Assembly (NCBI GenBank): GCA_025331435.1 | Contig: JAIWNI010000039.1 | Span: forward strand, 124,001-188,000 | DNA from: Choanephora cucurbitarum | Taxonomy: Eukaryota; Mucoromycota; Mucoromycetes; Mucorales; Choanephoraceae | Reading direction: 5' to 3' | Length of the DNA stretch: 64,000 nucleotides | In this document: positions 54,125 through 64,000 of the stretch, in pieces | Numbering within the stretch: the first letter of the stretch is position 1 | Layout of the letters: every line of letters starts with the position of its first letter | Program-made: the position numbers and the translations under genes | Notes under the pieces: generated by a model | Told to the model about the DNA's origin: nothing | Seen by the model: the letters and a program-made list of their open reading frames with translations, nothing else | Database searches by the model: none

Positions 54125-57100
54125 ATGTTTCAAAATTCAGGCTTTCAGTCAGGGCCTTCTAAAGGTGAATTTCATTCTAGGATAAAAAAAATTGACCATT
54201 TATCTCTTATATCATTAAAAAAAAAATAGGCGTTCGTTTAAGTTTCTTGACACAAGCTGACCAAGCCAAATTCGAGCAACTCTTTGCTCAAAGTGCAGGT
54301 CCTTATGGTGGTAGTAAAATTCCAGGTTAGCTTCTATCTTATATATATATGCAGCTAGCTTAATCCTTTTTTTTTTTGTGTGTTCAATAGCACAAACTGT
54401 AAGTGATCTTTTAAGACGTTCCAATCTTGATAACGATACATTAGCAAAGATCTGGTATGTACTCAAAACAGGAAATCAATGTACCACTAACATTACGTCA
54501 GGGATCTTTCTTCTATTGCGAATGCACCTCACCTCACCTTTCCTGAATTTGCAGTTGCCATGTTCTTGACATCTAAAAAGTTAACAGGACAGGCACTACC
54601 TGCATCACTTCCACCCGATGTTCGAGAAGAGACCGAAATTGCTATGGCAACCATCGAATCTACCGAAACATCTCGGCAACTTGTCAGTACCAGTACACCA
54701 CCCATTCAACCTCAGCAGCAATTCATGAACCAACAACTTCCTATGATGACAGGCATGCCACCTCAAATGACAAGCATACAGCCTCAAATGACAAGCATGC
54801 AACCACAAATGACAAGCATGCAACCACAAATGCCTATGATGACCGGTAGACCTACACCACCACCTGTGCCACAATTGCCTATGCAAACCGGCTTTTCCAA
54901 CAACTTCCAAACCCCTATGCAAACTGGATTCCAACCATCACAACCTCCCACGAAGCCTCGTCTTCAAAACTTGGATTTCGCAAAGAAGATGATGCCTAAC
55001 CAAAGCGGCGTCACGAATCTGCTCAACCCCAATCTTGGCACAAAGGATTCAGAGCGTATTTCATGGAAGATAAGCCCTGAGGAAAAACAACGCTATCGTG
55101 AGATTTTTGATGCCTGGGACGGTACAGGCACAGGCTTCATGTCGGGCGAGACAGCAAAGGACGTGCTCACACAGTCGCAATTGCCACCTGAGGATTTGAT
55201 GAAGATCTGGACTTTGGCAGACAGCGATAACAAGGGAAGTTTGGATAACGATGAATTTGCTATTGCTATGCACTTGGTGTATCGTAAGCTGAACGGATTT
55301 GAGATTCCCTCTGTCTTACCGCCTGAACTTCGTCCTCCTTCCAGTGTGCTCAAGAAATTCGTGATTGGACGTCGAGCTCCTAGCGCCATGCCATCTTTCG
55401 GTAGTCCTCCAGCACGCAGAGAAGAGAACGAAGATTCGCTCTATGGAAACAATCAGCATGATTATGTCTCAAGTTCTCGCAGAAAGGGTCCTCCACCTTC
55501 TGTCAGCGCTAGATCCTCATCAAACTACAGCAGCCTGGATCAGGAAGAAGATGCACGTGTGCTTGAAGACCTCCGTCGTCAGATATCAGATACACAACGT
55601 CAACTGAATCGCATGCCCAAAGTCACCACATCCTCTTCTTATAGTAACAAATATTCTTTAGAGGAATTGAAAGAAAAGATCAGAAGGGCACATGAGGACT
55701 TGCACCATGCTACTCGGACAAACCATCTCTCGAGCAAGTATTTCGAAAACAAAGAGACATTGTTGGGTTTGATAGAGACCCAAAAGTCACTTCAGGACGA
55801 GATCCAGTACTTGTGTAACCGTGATATACCTGTCTTGGCTCGACAACTCCGTAGCTCTGCTGCTGAATTAAGAGATGCAAAGGTACGCAACTCCAGAAAG
55901 ACAGACACAGCACAGGATTACATGGCCTATGTTCAGCCTACTGGTCCTGGTGGTTCTATCACCGAAAGTGATCGTGTGCGTGCTAAAGCCAAGGCCATGA
56001 TGGCTGCTCGTAAAGCAGGCAGTACTGGCTCAAGTTCAGATGCCAGCTTTGTGCTTCGTCGTGCTGAAGAAGAGAAAGAGGAGATCGATCGTAGAGCAGA
56101 CACGATTGAGCGCGACATGGAAAAAGCACGCACCTCTCTTCTGGATATGCGTGGCGACTTGAAATACCTTGAGGAAATGACGGCCGCAAAGGATCTAGAG
56201 GACAAGAAACGTTTTGACAATGGACAAGACCTTTCTTATGAATTGCGTCGCTTTATCGAGCAATTGGATACCAAGACTACAGAACTCGGTAGTTATGCTC
56301 GTGCACCAGACAACTTCAGAAGCTCTGCTGCCTCTTCCCCAGCGTTGAGTACCAGCGGATACCAAAGTCCCTCTATGGGCGCGTCCAGTCCTGCCCTTTC
56401 GTCACCTGCTCCCAAGCCTAGTCCTGTTCGTCCCCGTACAGCAGAAGAAATCAAGAAAGAGGTAAGATCTTATAGAACGGTTGTAACATGACTGAATTGA
56501 ATGTTGGTTATTAGGCTGAAAGACGTGTTCAAGAACGCTTGGCTGCTATTCAAGCAAAGAGAAATCCCGGTAGTTCACCACGCATCAGTGCACCTTCTAC
56601 ATCGTTTGCTGCATCACCCACGAACAACAAGCCCAACGAAAGCGAAGCCGAAGCAGAACGTGCTGCACAAGAAATGCTTCGTGCCTCTGTCAACCAAAGA
56701 GAGGAACTTGATCGTAAAAAGAGAGAAGCTGATTTGGAGCGCATGCGTGAAGATGAGCGTCTTGAACGTCAACGTCAGGAACAGAGAGAAAGAGAAAAGG
56801 CAGAAGAAGAACAAAGAGCACGCATTCAGCAAGAAGAAGATGAAAAGAGACGTGAGCAAGAAGATCGCGAGTTTGAGGAGAGAAGACGTCAAAGATTGGC
56901 CAAGGAAGAAGCTGACAGACAAGCCCGCTTCGATGCTATCAAACGTCATGAAGAAGAAGAGGAAGCCAAGAAGGCACAAGACACTTCATATAAACCAGAG
57001 GAAGCTCCTGCCTCAGAATCTACTCCACCACCTGTTAGCGAGCCATCTGCTGCTCCTAACGCCATAAGTACTAACAACCCTTTTGCTAAGTTTCAACAGT

Positions 57101-58431
57101 CAACCACAGCCGAACCTTCCTCTCCTCAAACAGAAAAACCGAATGAACCTGCTAGTAAGCGTGTAAGTTATAATCCGTTTGCTGCATTCTCTGCTTTCTC
57201 CGCAACGAAGGGGGGTAATCAAGACGATAGTGATTCTGATGATGATGATGGGTGGGACGTTACTCATAATGACTCAGAAGACGAAAACGAGTTCCCTGCT
57301 GCTGGCAGTGCAAAGAACTTGGCTGGTATGCTTTTTGATGCCATGAGTAAGCGCAATGACAATGGTAATAGAGAGTAAAAAAAAAATATATACATTCAAG
57401 TTGGAACTAACATGTCCCCCTTTTTTTTTTTTGGTTGAAAAGATGTCCCTCAAGAAGCTTCTCGAAAGCCAGATGTAGCTGATACTTCTGTACCTTCTCC
57501 ACCTCCACCTCCCGCCCCTCCTGCACCTATTCCACCTCCTGCTCCCGCTTCTAACCAAGCTGATTCTACTCCCTCTATACCTCCTGCCACTGGTGGCGAC
57601 ATGCGAAGTGCTTTACTGAGTCAAATTCAATTGGGTAAGACACTTAAAAAGACAACAACAAACGATCGTAGTTCATCATCAATTGCTGGCCGTGTCGTTG
57701 GTGACGCGTCTACTCCATCAACTTCTTCCGCACCTGAGCCTGTCTCTACTACAAGTAACAATGCGCCTCTTTCGAGCAGTGGGTTCCTTGCCGAGTTGCA
57801 ATCGCGTACTGGTGGAGGAGATAGTTCTCCAAATGAACCTTCACAAGCCAATGTTGCTACACATGCCCCTAATACTGTTATCTCACAAGATGATACATTA
57901 CCTGAAACAGGTTAGTCAACTTAGCTTATAGATCTTGGAAGCATTTTTCTTAACCATCACTTTTTTTTTTCTTCTTTTTAGAATATGTTGCCGTATGGGA
58001 CTATACTGGAGCTGGTAGTGATGACTTGTCATTCTCACAAGATGATGTCATTTTAGTACGCGACAATAATGAAAGTGAGGATTGGTGGTATGGTACCCTT
58101 CAAAGCAATGGCGAGAAGGGTTATTTCCCTAGAAACTATGTACAGTTGAAGCCTGAAGGTAAAAAAAACTAAGAGAGAGAGAGAGCTGATTTAGTGTGTC
58201 TATTAGCAATACTTAATATTTGTTTGATATACAGCTGTTCCCAACTTAAACATCAAAGCTAAAGCACTATACGATTTTGAAGGGCCAGAAGGTCAAGGAT
58301 GCCTAGACCTCAAGATGGGTGACACTGTTGTCGTTTTGGTTAAAGAAAATAATGATTGGTGGAAAGCCCAATCTGAAGATGGTACACGAGTTGGTTTAGT
58401 GCCTGCTAATTATCTTGAAGAACAAGCATAA
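54125..58431 (+). CDS. PAN1: Pan1/intersectin-like EH-coiled coil-WH2-SH3 protein
   Basis: This is an endocytic actin-patch scaffold. Eight exons (54125-54164, 54230-54325, 54391-54454, 54502-56461, 56515-57364, 57443-57910, 57982-58158, 58235-58431) give about 1283 residues. The first EH domain covers about 12-100 (SDLLRRSNLDNDTLAKIW, then FPEFAVAMFL). A Met/Gln/Pro linker with a 7-residue tandem repeat follows. The second EH domain covers about 253-345 (KIWTLADSDNKGSLDNDEFA). Two charged coiled coils follow, then a Pro-rich stretch, a WH2-like actin-binding element near 1056-1075 (MRSALLSQIQLGKTLKKT), and two C-terminal SH3 domains (about 1160-1219, AVWDYTGAGSDDLSF; about 1222-1281, AKALYDFEGPEGQG). 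EH, coiled coil and WH2 are Pan1-like. Terminal SH3 domains are absent from yeast Pan1 but present in animal intersectins. Confidence 0.92.
54761..54832 (+). repeat. 21-bp tandem repeat inside PAN1
   Basis: About three and a half copies of a 21-bp unit (CCACAAATGACAAGCATGCA plus one base) encode repeated PQMTSMQ. It is an expandable coding minisatellite in the linker between the EH domains. Confidence 0.85.
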
Positions 58432-59131
58432 ATCATCCTCATATATAGTCTCTATTGAAATAAATCTGCTATTCTTTTTTCTTTTCGGAGCATTATTGTC
58501 TTGTCTATGTTTGAGGACTATACAGAACAGATGAATTGTTGTTCCAGCTCTATCTTCTTCTTCTTTTGAACCCATATCACTAATGAAAGTAATCAAGTCA
58601 ACGTAAGAATATAGTTTTTTCTTTTATCTCTCTTGATAGTTTCTTTGTATTAAAATCTTTCTTGATAGTTGATAAACGCTAATCCTGCTCGTAAAAAAAA
58701 AAAGTTGATTTTGAGACAATTGATCGATGTCCCGGTGTATAGATTTATCTATCAGCGGATCAAGCATAATTGTAAATTAGTATTTCGAGTATCTGAAGAC
58801 TCGTTTAAAACATTCAGATACGAACTTGAGCTTTCTCGCATATCAGCTTGCTGTTTGATAACCTTTTAAACCGGTTATCTACCTGCATGTTCTTACTTTG
58901 GAAAGTGCTCTCATGTCGAATTGAATCAAAATTCTATTGCAGGGAGCTCTGATTCTAGGCTAAACCATTCACACTCGTGCATAGTATAGGAAGCACAAAA
59001 GCTTTAGAATTCTTTGTGCTTCCAGAATAAAAGCTGCATTGCTTGCTAAGCCCTATCTATCTTATTTGATGATCTACCACAAGCTATGTAATACATGACG
59101 CAAGAAGAAACCTGTCAAATAAATCATTAAA

Positions 59132-59145
59132 ATAGACATGCGTTT
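59132..59145. repeat. Target-site duplication of the small LINE copy, left
   Basis: ATAGACATGCGTTT here is repeated exactly at 59172-59185, on the other side of a 26-bp insert. The last three T could belong to the A-tail, so the duplication is 11-14 bp. Confidence 0.8.
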
Positions 59146-59171
59146 TTTTTTGTAGAAAGTGTATACTTTAT
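59146..59171 (-). mobile_element. 26-bp 5'-truncated LINE copy
   Basis: The insert reads, on the minus strand, ATAAAGTATACACTTTCTAC followed by an A-tail. It matches the last bases of the full-length element's 3' UTR (which end AAAGTATACACTTTTTAC then poly(A)) with one mismatch. Being flanked by a direct repeat, it is best read as an extremely short target-primed reverse-transcription product of the same LINE family. Confidence 0.78.
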
Positions 59172-59185
59172 ATAGACATGCGTTT
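59172..59185. repeat. Target-site duplication of the small LINE copy, right
   Basis: Exact second copy of the 14-mer at 59132-59145. Confidence 0.8.
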
Positions 59186-59558
59186 GTGCAAGGGAAATAC
59201 ATACAAGAGAGATTCAATTGCAGATGCTATACTACTACTCGATTCTCTTATTGCTGCGAACTCGCTGTATTAACTTGGATTCAACTGCGCGCTTTCTTTA
59301 TAGAAGTACTTTGTCTCATTTTGCTTTGCTCGTGTCATAGACATAAAAAACTTTAGTTTAAAACCAAAGTTAAACAAAGCAAATGAGAATAGAAGGTGCC
59401 TTCTTGAGAAGAGAAACAAGGCGGCTCAAAAGCGATGAACAGAATGGATAAATGAATCTCTTGCTGAAACCAACACAGTTATTTCATAGCAACACTCTTG
59501 TTGTTATTTTCTCATTGACTTTTTTCTTTCTTTTTCTTCGGATTTCATTTTCTTTAAA

Positions 59559-60511
59559 ATGTCTAATACTACTACTACAGCAACAACAACAGCAGCCGAT
59601 GATGAGAGCTCTTCTGTTCCAGTACCTACAACCACAATACCAAGCACAACAGAGCCAGCTACAGATATTGTAGTAAATAATTCATAATTCAACATTTTGA
59701 GATATAAGGTATTCACATCTTCTTTTTATCTTTCTTTTTCCTTATAAACTTAGACTACTACAAGTTCAAGTATTGTAATTGCCCCGAGCTCGACCTTGGG
59801 AAGTACATCGTATGCTATTCCAACTAGATCTACTGGGACACAGTCTTCTAGTGTTAGATACACTCCGACTAGATCTACTACTTCTGCTTCTAGCTCCACT
59901 TCTGCTTCAGCTCCTATCAATCGAAATGCACCAACAAATGTCGGCGCTATAGTTGGAGGGGTAGTTGGAGGAGTGGGCGGTTTTGTATTACTAGGTAAAA
60001 ATATATGTATACAAACAGTTATAATACTAGCATAGTCTGAACAATTTCTGTTTTCTTAGCTCTCATCGGATTTCTCATATACAGATTTTTTGGATGTTGC
60101 GGTAAGGGTGGAGGCAAAAAGAAGCGTATAGATAAAGAGTCTGCAGGTAAAGATGGAATAGGCTCATATGAATATGATATGGATTACAATGCCTTTGCTG
60201 CTTCGGGATCGCCCACACGTCAGCACAGTATGAATCGAGGCAACAATCAGCCAACAATAGATAATGAATGCCAATATACACCACGACCCTTTGTGCCTGC
60301 TTATGATCCTATAGCAGCAAAAGAAGGTGCAGCATATAACACCAGGTATAAGGAAATATTATCAGGCAATCAAGCCATGTACCCTGGAGAGAATCATCTC
60401 TATGCGCCTAATCAATATGAAGTGCCTACACAAAGCCATGCTTATAACAATACTAGATATGTGCCGAACGAATTAGATTATTCTAACCGACATGTGCCGA
60501 ATGAACTTTGA
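59559..60511 (+). CDS. Ser/Thr-rich single-pass membrane protein
   Basis: I do not recognise the family. Three exons (59559-59672, 59754-59994, 60060-60511) give 268 residues. The N-terminal half is a mucin-like Ser/Thr/Pro-rich region (TTTTATTTAADDESSSVP, STTSASSSTSASAP), likely O-mannosylated outside the cell. One transmembrane segment follows (GAIVGGVVGGVGGFVLL, then ALIGFLIYRFF), ending at a Cys/Gly/Lys-rich stop-transfer sequence (GCCGKGGGKKKR). The cytosolic tail is Tyr/Asn/Pro-rich and ends with a repeated NRHVPNEL/YVPNELDY motif. The topology resembles fungal wall sensors (Mid2/Wsc-like) and Axl2-type proteins, but no N-terminal signal peptide or WSC domain is present. The intron splits the membrane segment. 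Function as a surface sensor is inference only. Confidence 0.75.
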
Positions 60512-60734
60512 AGTGTCTCAAATGTTTTTTTAGCAACGAAATAAACACTTTATGACCACTGCTTTCATATTTGATTTATATAGCTGATGTGTATGTATAT
60601 TTGATATCCTGCCATTTGGATCTCTACTGACCATTAATTTGAGTACGCTGATTGGTCAATTAGCTCACTGTGTATGAGAACTGTTGGACCAAAGACAGAT
60701 AATTTTCTTCTTAATTTTTATTACACTAAATACC

Positions 60735-62031
60735 ATGAACGACTTCATGGAATACTGCTTAAAGTGGTATTATCGCTCCTCAGGTTGGAATGAGGAGAAC
60801 CAATATGCCAATCTCTGCTCATGGTCCCGAGCGATCCTTGATTTTCAAACACCTAGAGGCCTTTCACTCTTGGTTTCTAGACTACCAACAAAGCAGTTCA
60901 AGCCTTCTTATACTCTTAATGCCCTACCTGCACTTAACGGCAGTCTAGGCTATTTATATACCTCAAGGCCACTCGATGTAAAAACAAGCGCCACTGTTGA
61001 TTTTCAGGATCTGATCGATCGTTTTCGAGTTATAGTTCATACATCTAAAAAGTCTTATGCTGATTACCGAGGTAAAAGAAGAGAAAGAAAAATAGAGTAT
61101 TGATATCAGTCGGATTTATTGATATCACTTCTTTGGATTTTGAAGTCAATCCAGATTATTTGCTCTATGGTAGAATGTTTTTTCCGGGAGCTCGCCTAGA
61201 AGCAATGTATGTGCGTCGTTTGTCAGAACATCTTCAGTGTTCTGTCACCGCTGTCAATAGCCCACATACATCCATATCTCCTCAGGTAGATGTCACGCAA
61301 TGATTAGAAAACAGAAGATTTGCTCATACATCAATATACACATGATAGGTTGCGATGCAATTACAATATGATGTAGGCAAATGGAGTTCAGATTGCTCGT
61401 ATACATCAGATGATGGGCTATTGGGTGTACGTGCGCTATATAATTTCGGGCAGCCTGCTTCTTCGTCAAGGCTAATTTCACTTGGTACTGAAATCTATTA
61501 TGGCGTACGTGATAAAAGTGGAGGCTGTAAGTTGTTTGCCAATAGATAGCCAATAGCCATCATCATATAATAACATACAAAAAAATAGTATCCACAGGTA
61601 TCCGATATCAAACATCGCCTTTATCGAATTCAGCACCTACCAGCTGCACATTTACTCTCAGTCCAATTGTAGGCAGAATGTCTACAAGCTATGTATCTCA
61701 AATATCAGAACAACTTGTGATGTGTTCAAGGTTTGACTTTAGTATTTATTCATATGAAAGTGATCTGGATTTAGGCTTTGAATATCGTACCAAGAGCAAG
61801 AAGCCTACGATTGTAGAGAAAAAGGAAGAAGAAGGTGTAGTAACATTGACAGCAGATCGTACTGAAAAGTTGGAAGGTTTGATCAAGGCAAGATGGGGAT
61901 TTGCAAAGGGACTTGCTCTTATGTGGGAAGGTCGCTTTAAAAATGCCTTGTTTAGCTTTGGTCTGACAGCTGATTTGAGAACAACAAATCCTATACGCAC
62001 TATTGGTTTAGAAGTACAATACTTTTCATAA
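60735..62031 (+). CDS. MDM10: Mdm10, ERMES and SAM beta-barrel
   Basis: This mitochondrial outer-membrane beta-barrel belongs to the ER-mitochondria encounter structure and assists Tom40 assembly. Four exons (60735-61071, 61110-61285, 61349-61526, 61589-62031) give 377 residues. The N-terminus MNDFMEYCLKWYYRSSGWN and SWSRAILDFQTPRGLSL are typical of Mdm10. YLLYGRMFFPGARLEAMYV, GLLGVRALYNFG and KSGGLSTGIRYQ are further family motifs. The barrel ends in an aromatic beta-signal (GLEVQYFS). The first intron is uncertain: with acceptor at 61109 it is only 38 nt, and an alternative acceptor at 61145 gives a 74-nt intron, keeps the frame and removes 12 residues. The gene converges on CCT1, with 101 bp between stops. 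Confidence 0.92.
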
Positions 62032-62132
62032 AATAAAACAATAACTACTTATAGAAGAAAACGTAGTGGAAGAAGAAAGGGGGATCTTTATTATTTATAT
62101 GTAAGAAAAAAAGAAAAAATAAAAACTGTTCT

Positions 62133-63963
62133 CTAATGACCATGACCATCATGTTCAGGGTTACCCTTAGGCTCTGGTGCAACCTTGATGTAATCATCAA
62201 TTCTCAAGATAGCAATGGCAGCTTCAGTAGCACTCTTTAATGACTTAATCTTAGACATAGTAGGTTCCAAGATGCCAGATTTGACGTTGTCGCGGACAGT
62301 ACCATCAATCAATTCAAGACCATACCATTTGAGAGCTCTCTTACGGTCATCAGCATCAGCATTGAGAGCAGTGTTGTGATAGGCACGAAGCTTAGCAACC
62401 AATTCTGTAGAGTCCTTGGCAGCATTGACAGCTAAGGTCTTGGGAATAACAAGTAAAGCATTGGCGAATTCGGCAATAGCAAGTTGTTCACGAGAACCTA
62501 AACTGGTAGCAAAATTTTCAAGGTATATGCTCAAAGCAGATTCAACGGCACCACCACCGGGCACGACACTGTTGCTTTCCAAGGTTCTCTTGACAACACA
62601 AAGGGAGTCATGAAGTGATCTTTCCATTTCATCCAACATGTAATCGTTAGCACCACGCAAGATAACAGAGGCTGAGTTTTGGATCTTAGTACCCTTGACC
62701 AAGATACATTCGTCATCAGAGATACGCTCTTGAACAACTTCTTCAGCTTGACCGAGGTAAGCAGCTTCAAAGGTTTCTTCACCTTCCAAGTTGGCCAAAG
62801 AAGAAACTAAGGTAGCACCAGTTGCCTTAGCAATACGCTTCAAATCGTCCTTCTTACAACGACGAACAGCCATAGCACCGGCTTCAACAAACAACTTGAG
62901 ACACAAATCATCAATACCCTTTGTGGTCAAAATGACATTGGCGCCTGTGTCCAAGATCTTTTGAATACGTTCTGTGGTAATCTCAATTTCTCTCTTACGA
63001 ATGTCTTCCAACTTTTCAGGATCATCAATCACAATGTTAACACCAAGATGCATACGAGCCTTTTGAAGGTTCATATCCAAACAAGCAATCTTTGCATTCT
63101 TGATTTGCTTCTTCATAGCTTGAGAAGCAACAGTACAGTTAAGGGCATAACCGCGAACGAATTGAGATTCCAAGCCGGATTTACCGTGTGCCTTTAAGAT
63201 GTTGACAGCTTTTACAGGATACTTGGTCTCGCCGCGAATGTTGGTGGATTTGACGGCAAGCATAGCTTCGACAGCAAGGTTAGCAAAGAACTTGGAGTCA
63301 CTACATATAGCTGTTTTAGTCTCATCTTTCTCTTCTCTTTTTAAATATACTTTACGATCCAATAATCTTTGAGCTCATAGAAGTCTTTGCAGCGTTGATG
63401 AGACATTCTTTACCGAGAGTATCAACCTTGATAGACATTTCGTTGGCAATAAAACGACAGGCTTCTTTGGAGGCCAAACGATAACCAGTGATGATAGTGG
63501 TAGGGTGAATCTTGTTCTTGACAAGTTCATTAGCACGCTTCAAGAGTTCAGCGGCAATGATGACAACAGATGTAGTACCATCACCAACTTCACGGTCTTG
63601 TTGTTGAGCAAGTTCAACCAAAACCTTACCAGCAGGGTGTTCAACTTCGAGCAACTGAAGGATGGTAGCACCATCGTTGGTGATTGTGACATCCTATAAA
63701 TGGATGAGTATATTATCATGTCAATTACGTTATAACTTACACCAATCTCATCAACCAACATCTTATCCAAACCAACAGGACCCAAAGAGCTCTTGACGAT
63801 GTTGGCAATAGAAGCAGCAGCAAGCACTATAGTTAGATGATGTCAATAGATCATCTTTACGCGTCTTATTGAGTTCATAATCACCATTGCTAGAACGGAC
63901 ATCTTGTCCTGTTGTACGTTCACCTCCTAAAAAGAGAGAGTTGCTCTGTTCTTTTTGGTACAT
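62133..63963 (-). CDS. TCP1: CCT1 / TCP-1 alpha chaperonin subunit
   Basis: This is a subunit of the cytosolic CCT/TRiC chaperonin that folds actin and tubulin. Four minus-strand exons (63963-63885, 63826-63741, 63693-63356, 63300-62133) give 556 residues, the expected length. Group II chaperonin motifs are complete: [41 protein letters not shown] and [13 protein letters not shown]. Alpha-specific stretches include [19 protein letters not shown] and a His/Gly-rich tail (PEHDGHGH). The first intron donor is GTGATT, a weaker match than the others, but it joins SSN to [13 protein letters not shown] as in orthologues. The start codon lies 37 bp from the window edge, so the promoter is mostly outside. 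Confidence 0.96.
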
Positions 63964-64000
63964 GATTTATATATAGAAAAAGATGATGACTAGAATAAAA

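Larger units (their letters stand above)
58432..59558. other. Intergenic with a minute LINE insertion
   Basis: No gene is supported. Open frames at 58669-58869 and 59159-59356 have no family resemblance and the second overlaps the LINE fragment. A T-rich leader precedes the next gene. Confidence 0.5.

Noticed and set aside
59159..59356. Open frame of 65 codons
   Set aside because: It begins inside the 26-bp LINE fragment and its duplication, and has no family resemblance.

Overview
The window is nuclear DNA from an early-diverging filamentous fungus, most likely Mucoromycota and probably Mucorales. The evidence is AT-rich intergenic DNA full of poly(A)/poly(T) and purine or pyrimidine tracts, many very short introns (mostly 44-90 nt, GT-AG, with two GC-AG), and fungal-type proteins such as Bem1, fused Ade5,7, Cyc8/Ssn6, Mdm10, a Rom-type RhoGEF and a Pan1-like EH protein. 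These sit beside proteins that yeasts lack, namely Rab4 and exportin-7. No species is claimed. Exon boundaries were set by hand from splice motifs and checked by reading-frame phase.

Layout. 1-11 kb: Bem1 polarity scaffold, a secreted subtilisin-like protease with a PA domain, and the bifunctional purine enzyme GARS/AIRS. 11.4-14.3 kb: an amino-acid permease facing a seven-exon Rab4 GTPase. 14.8-20.2 kb: a complete two-ORF LINE retrotransposon on the minus strand, flanked by a perfect 17-bp target-site duplication. 20.8-21.5 kb: mitochondrial ribosomal protein bL12m. 21.9-23.2 kb: a frameshifted relic that reads like a Fanzor/TnpB RNA-guided nuclease. 23.3-30.3 kb: NOT3 (CCR4-NOT), eRF3, a DPP III-like metallopeptidase and an unrecognised small protein. 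30.6-33.7 kb: a CAMK-like kinase and a mitochondrial 2-oxodicarboxylate carrier. 33.7-36.1 kb: a long gene-free stretch. 36.1-42.4 kb: exportin-7 and the Cyc8 corepressor, converging with stop codons 4 bp apart. 42.9-47.6 kb: a TMEM115-like Golgi membrane protein, an intronless PPR protein and an orphan secreted protein. 48.3-53.9 kb: a Pcl-type cyclin, a coiled-coil orphan and a RhoGEF. 54.1-58.4 kb: a Pan1/intersectin-like EH-WH2-SH3 protein. 59.1 kb: a 26-bp 5'-truncated LINE copy. 59.6-64 kb: a Ser/Thr-rich single-pass membrane protein, Mdm10 (ERMES) and CCT1.

Several genes share a cellular theme without forming a cluster. Bem1, the RhoGEF and the Pan1-like protein act in polarity, Rho1 signalling and endocytosis. 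NOT3 and eRF3, transcribed divergently from a 380-bp region, both act on mRNA through termination and deadenylation. bL12m, the PPR protein, the carrier and Mdm10 are mitochondrial. The elements that stand out against this housekeeping background are the intact LINE with its tiny sibling insertion, the Fanzor-like relic, and the EH-WH2-SH3 architecture.
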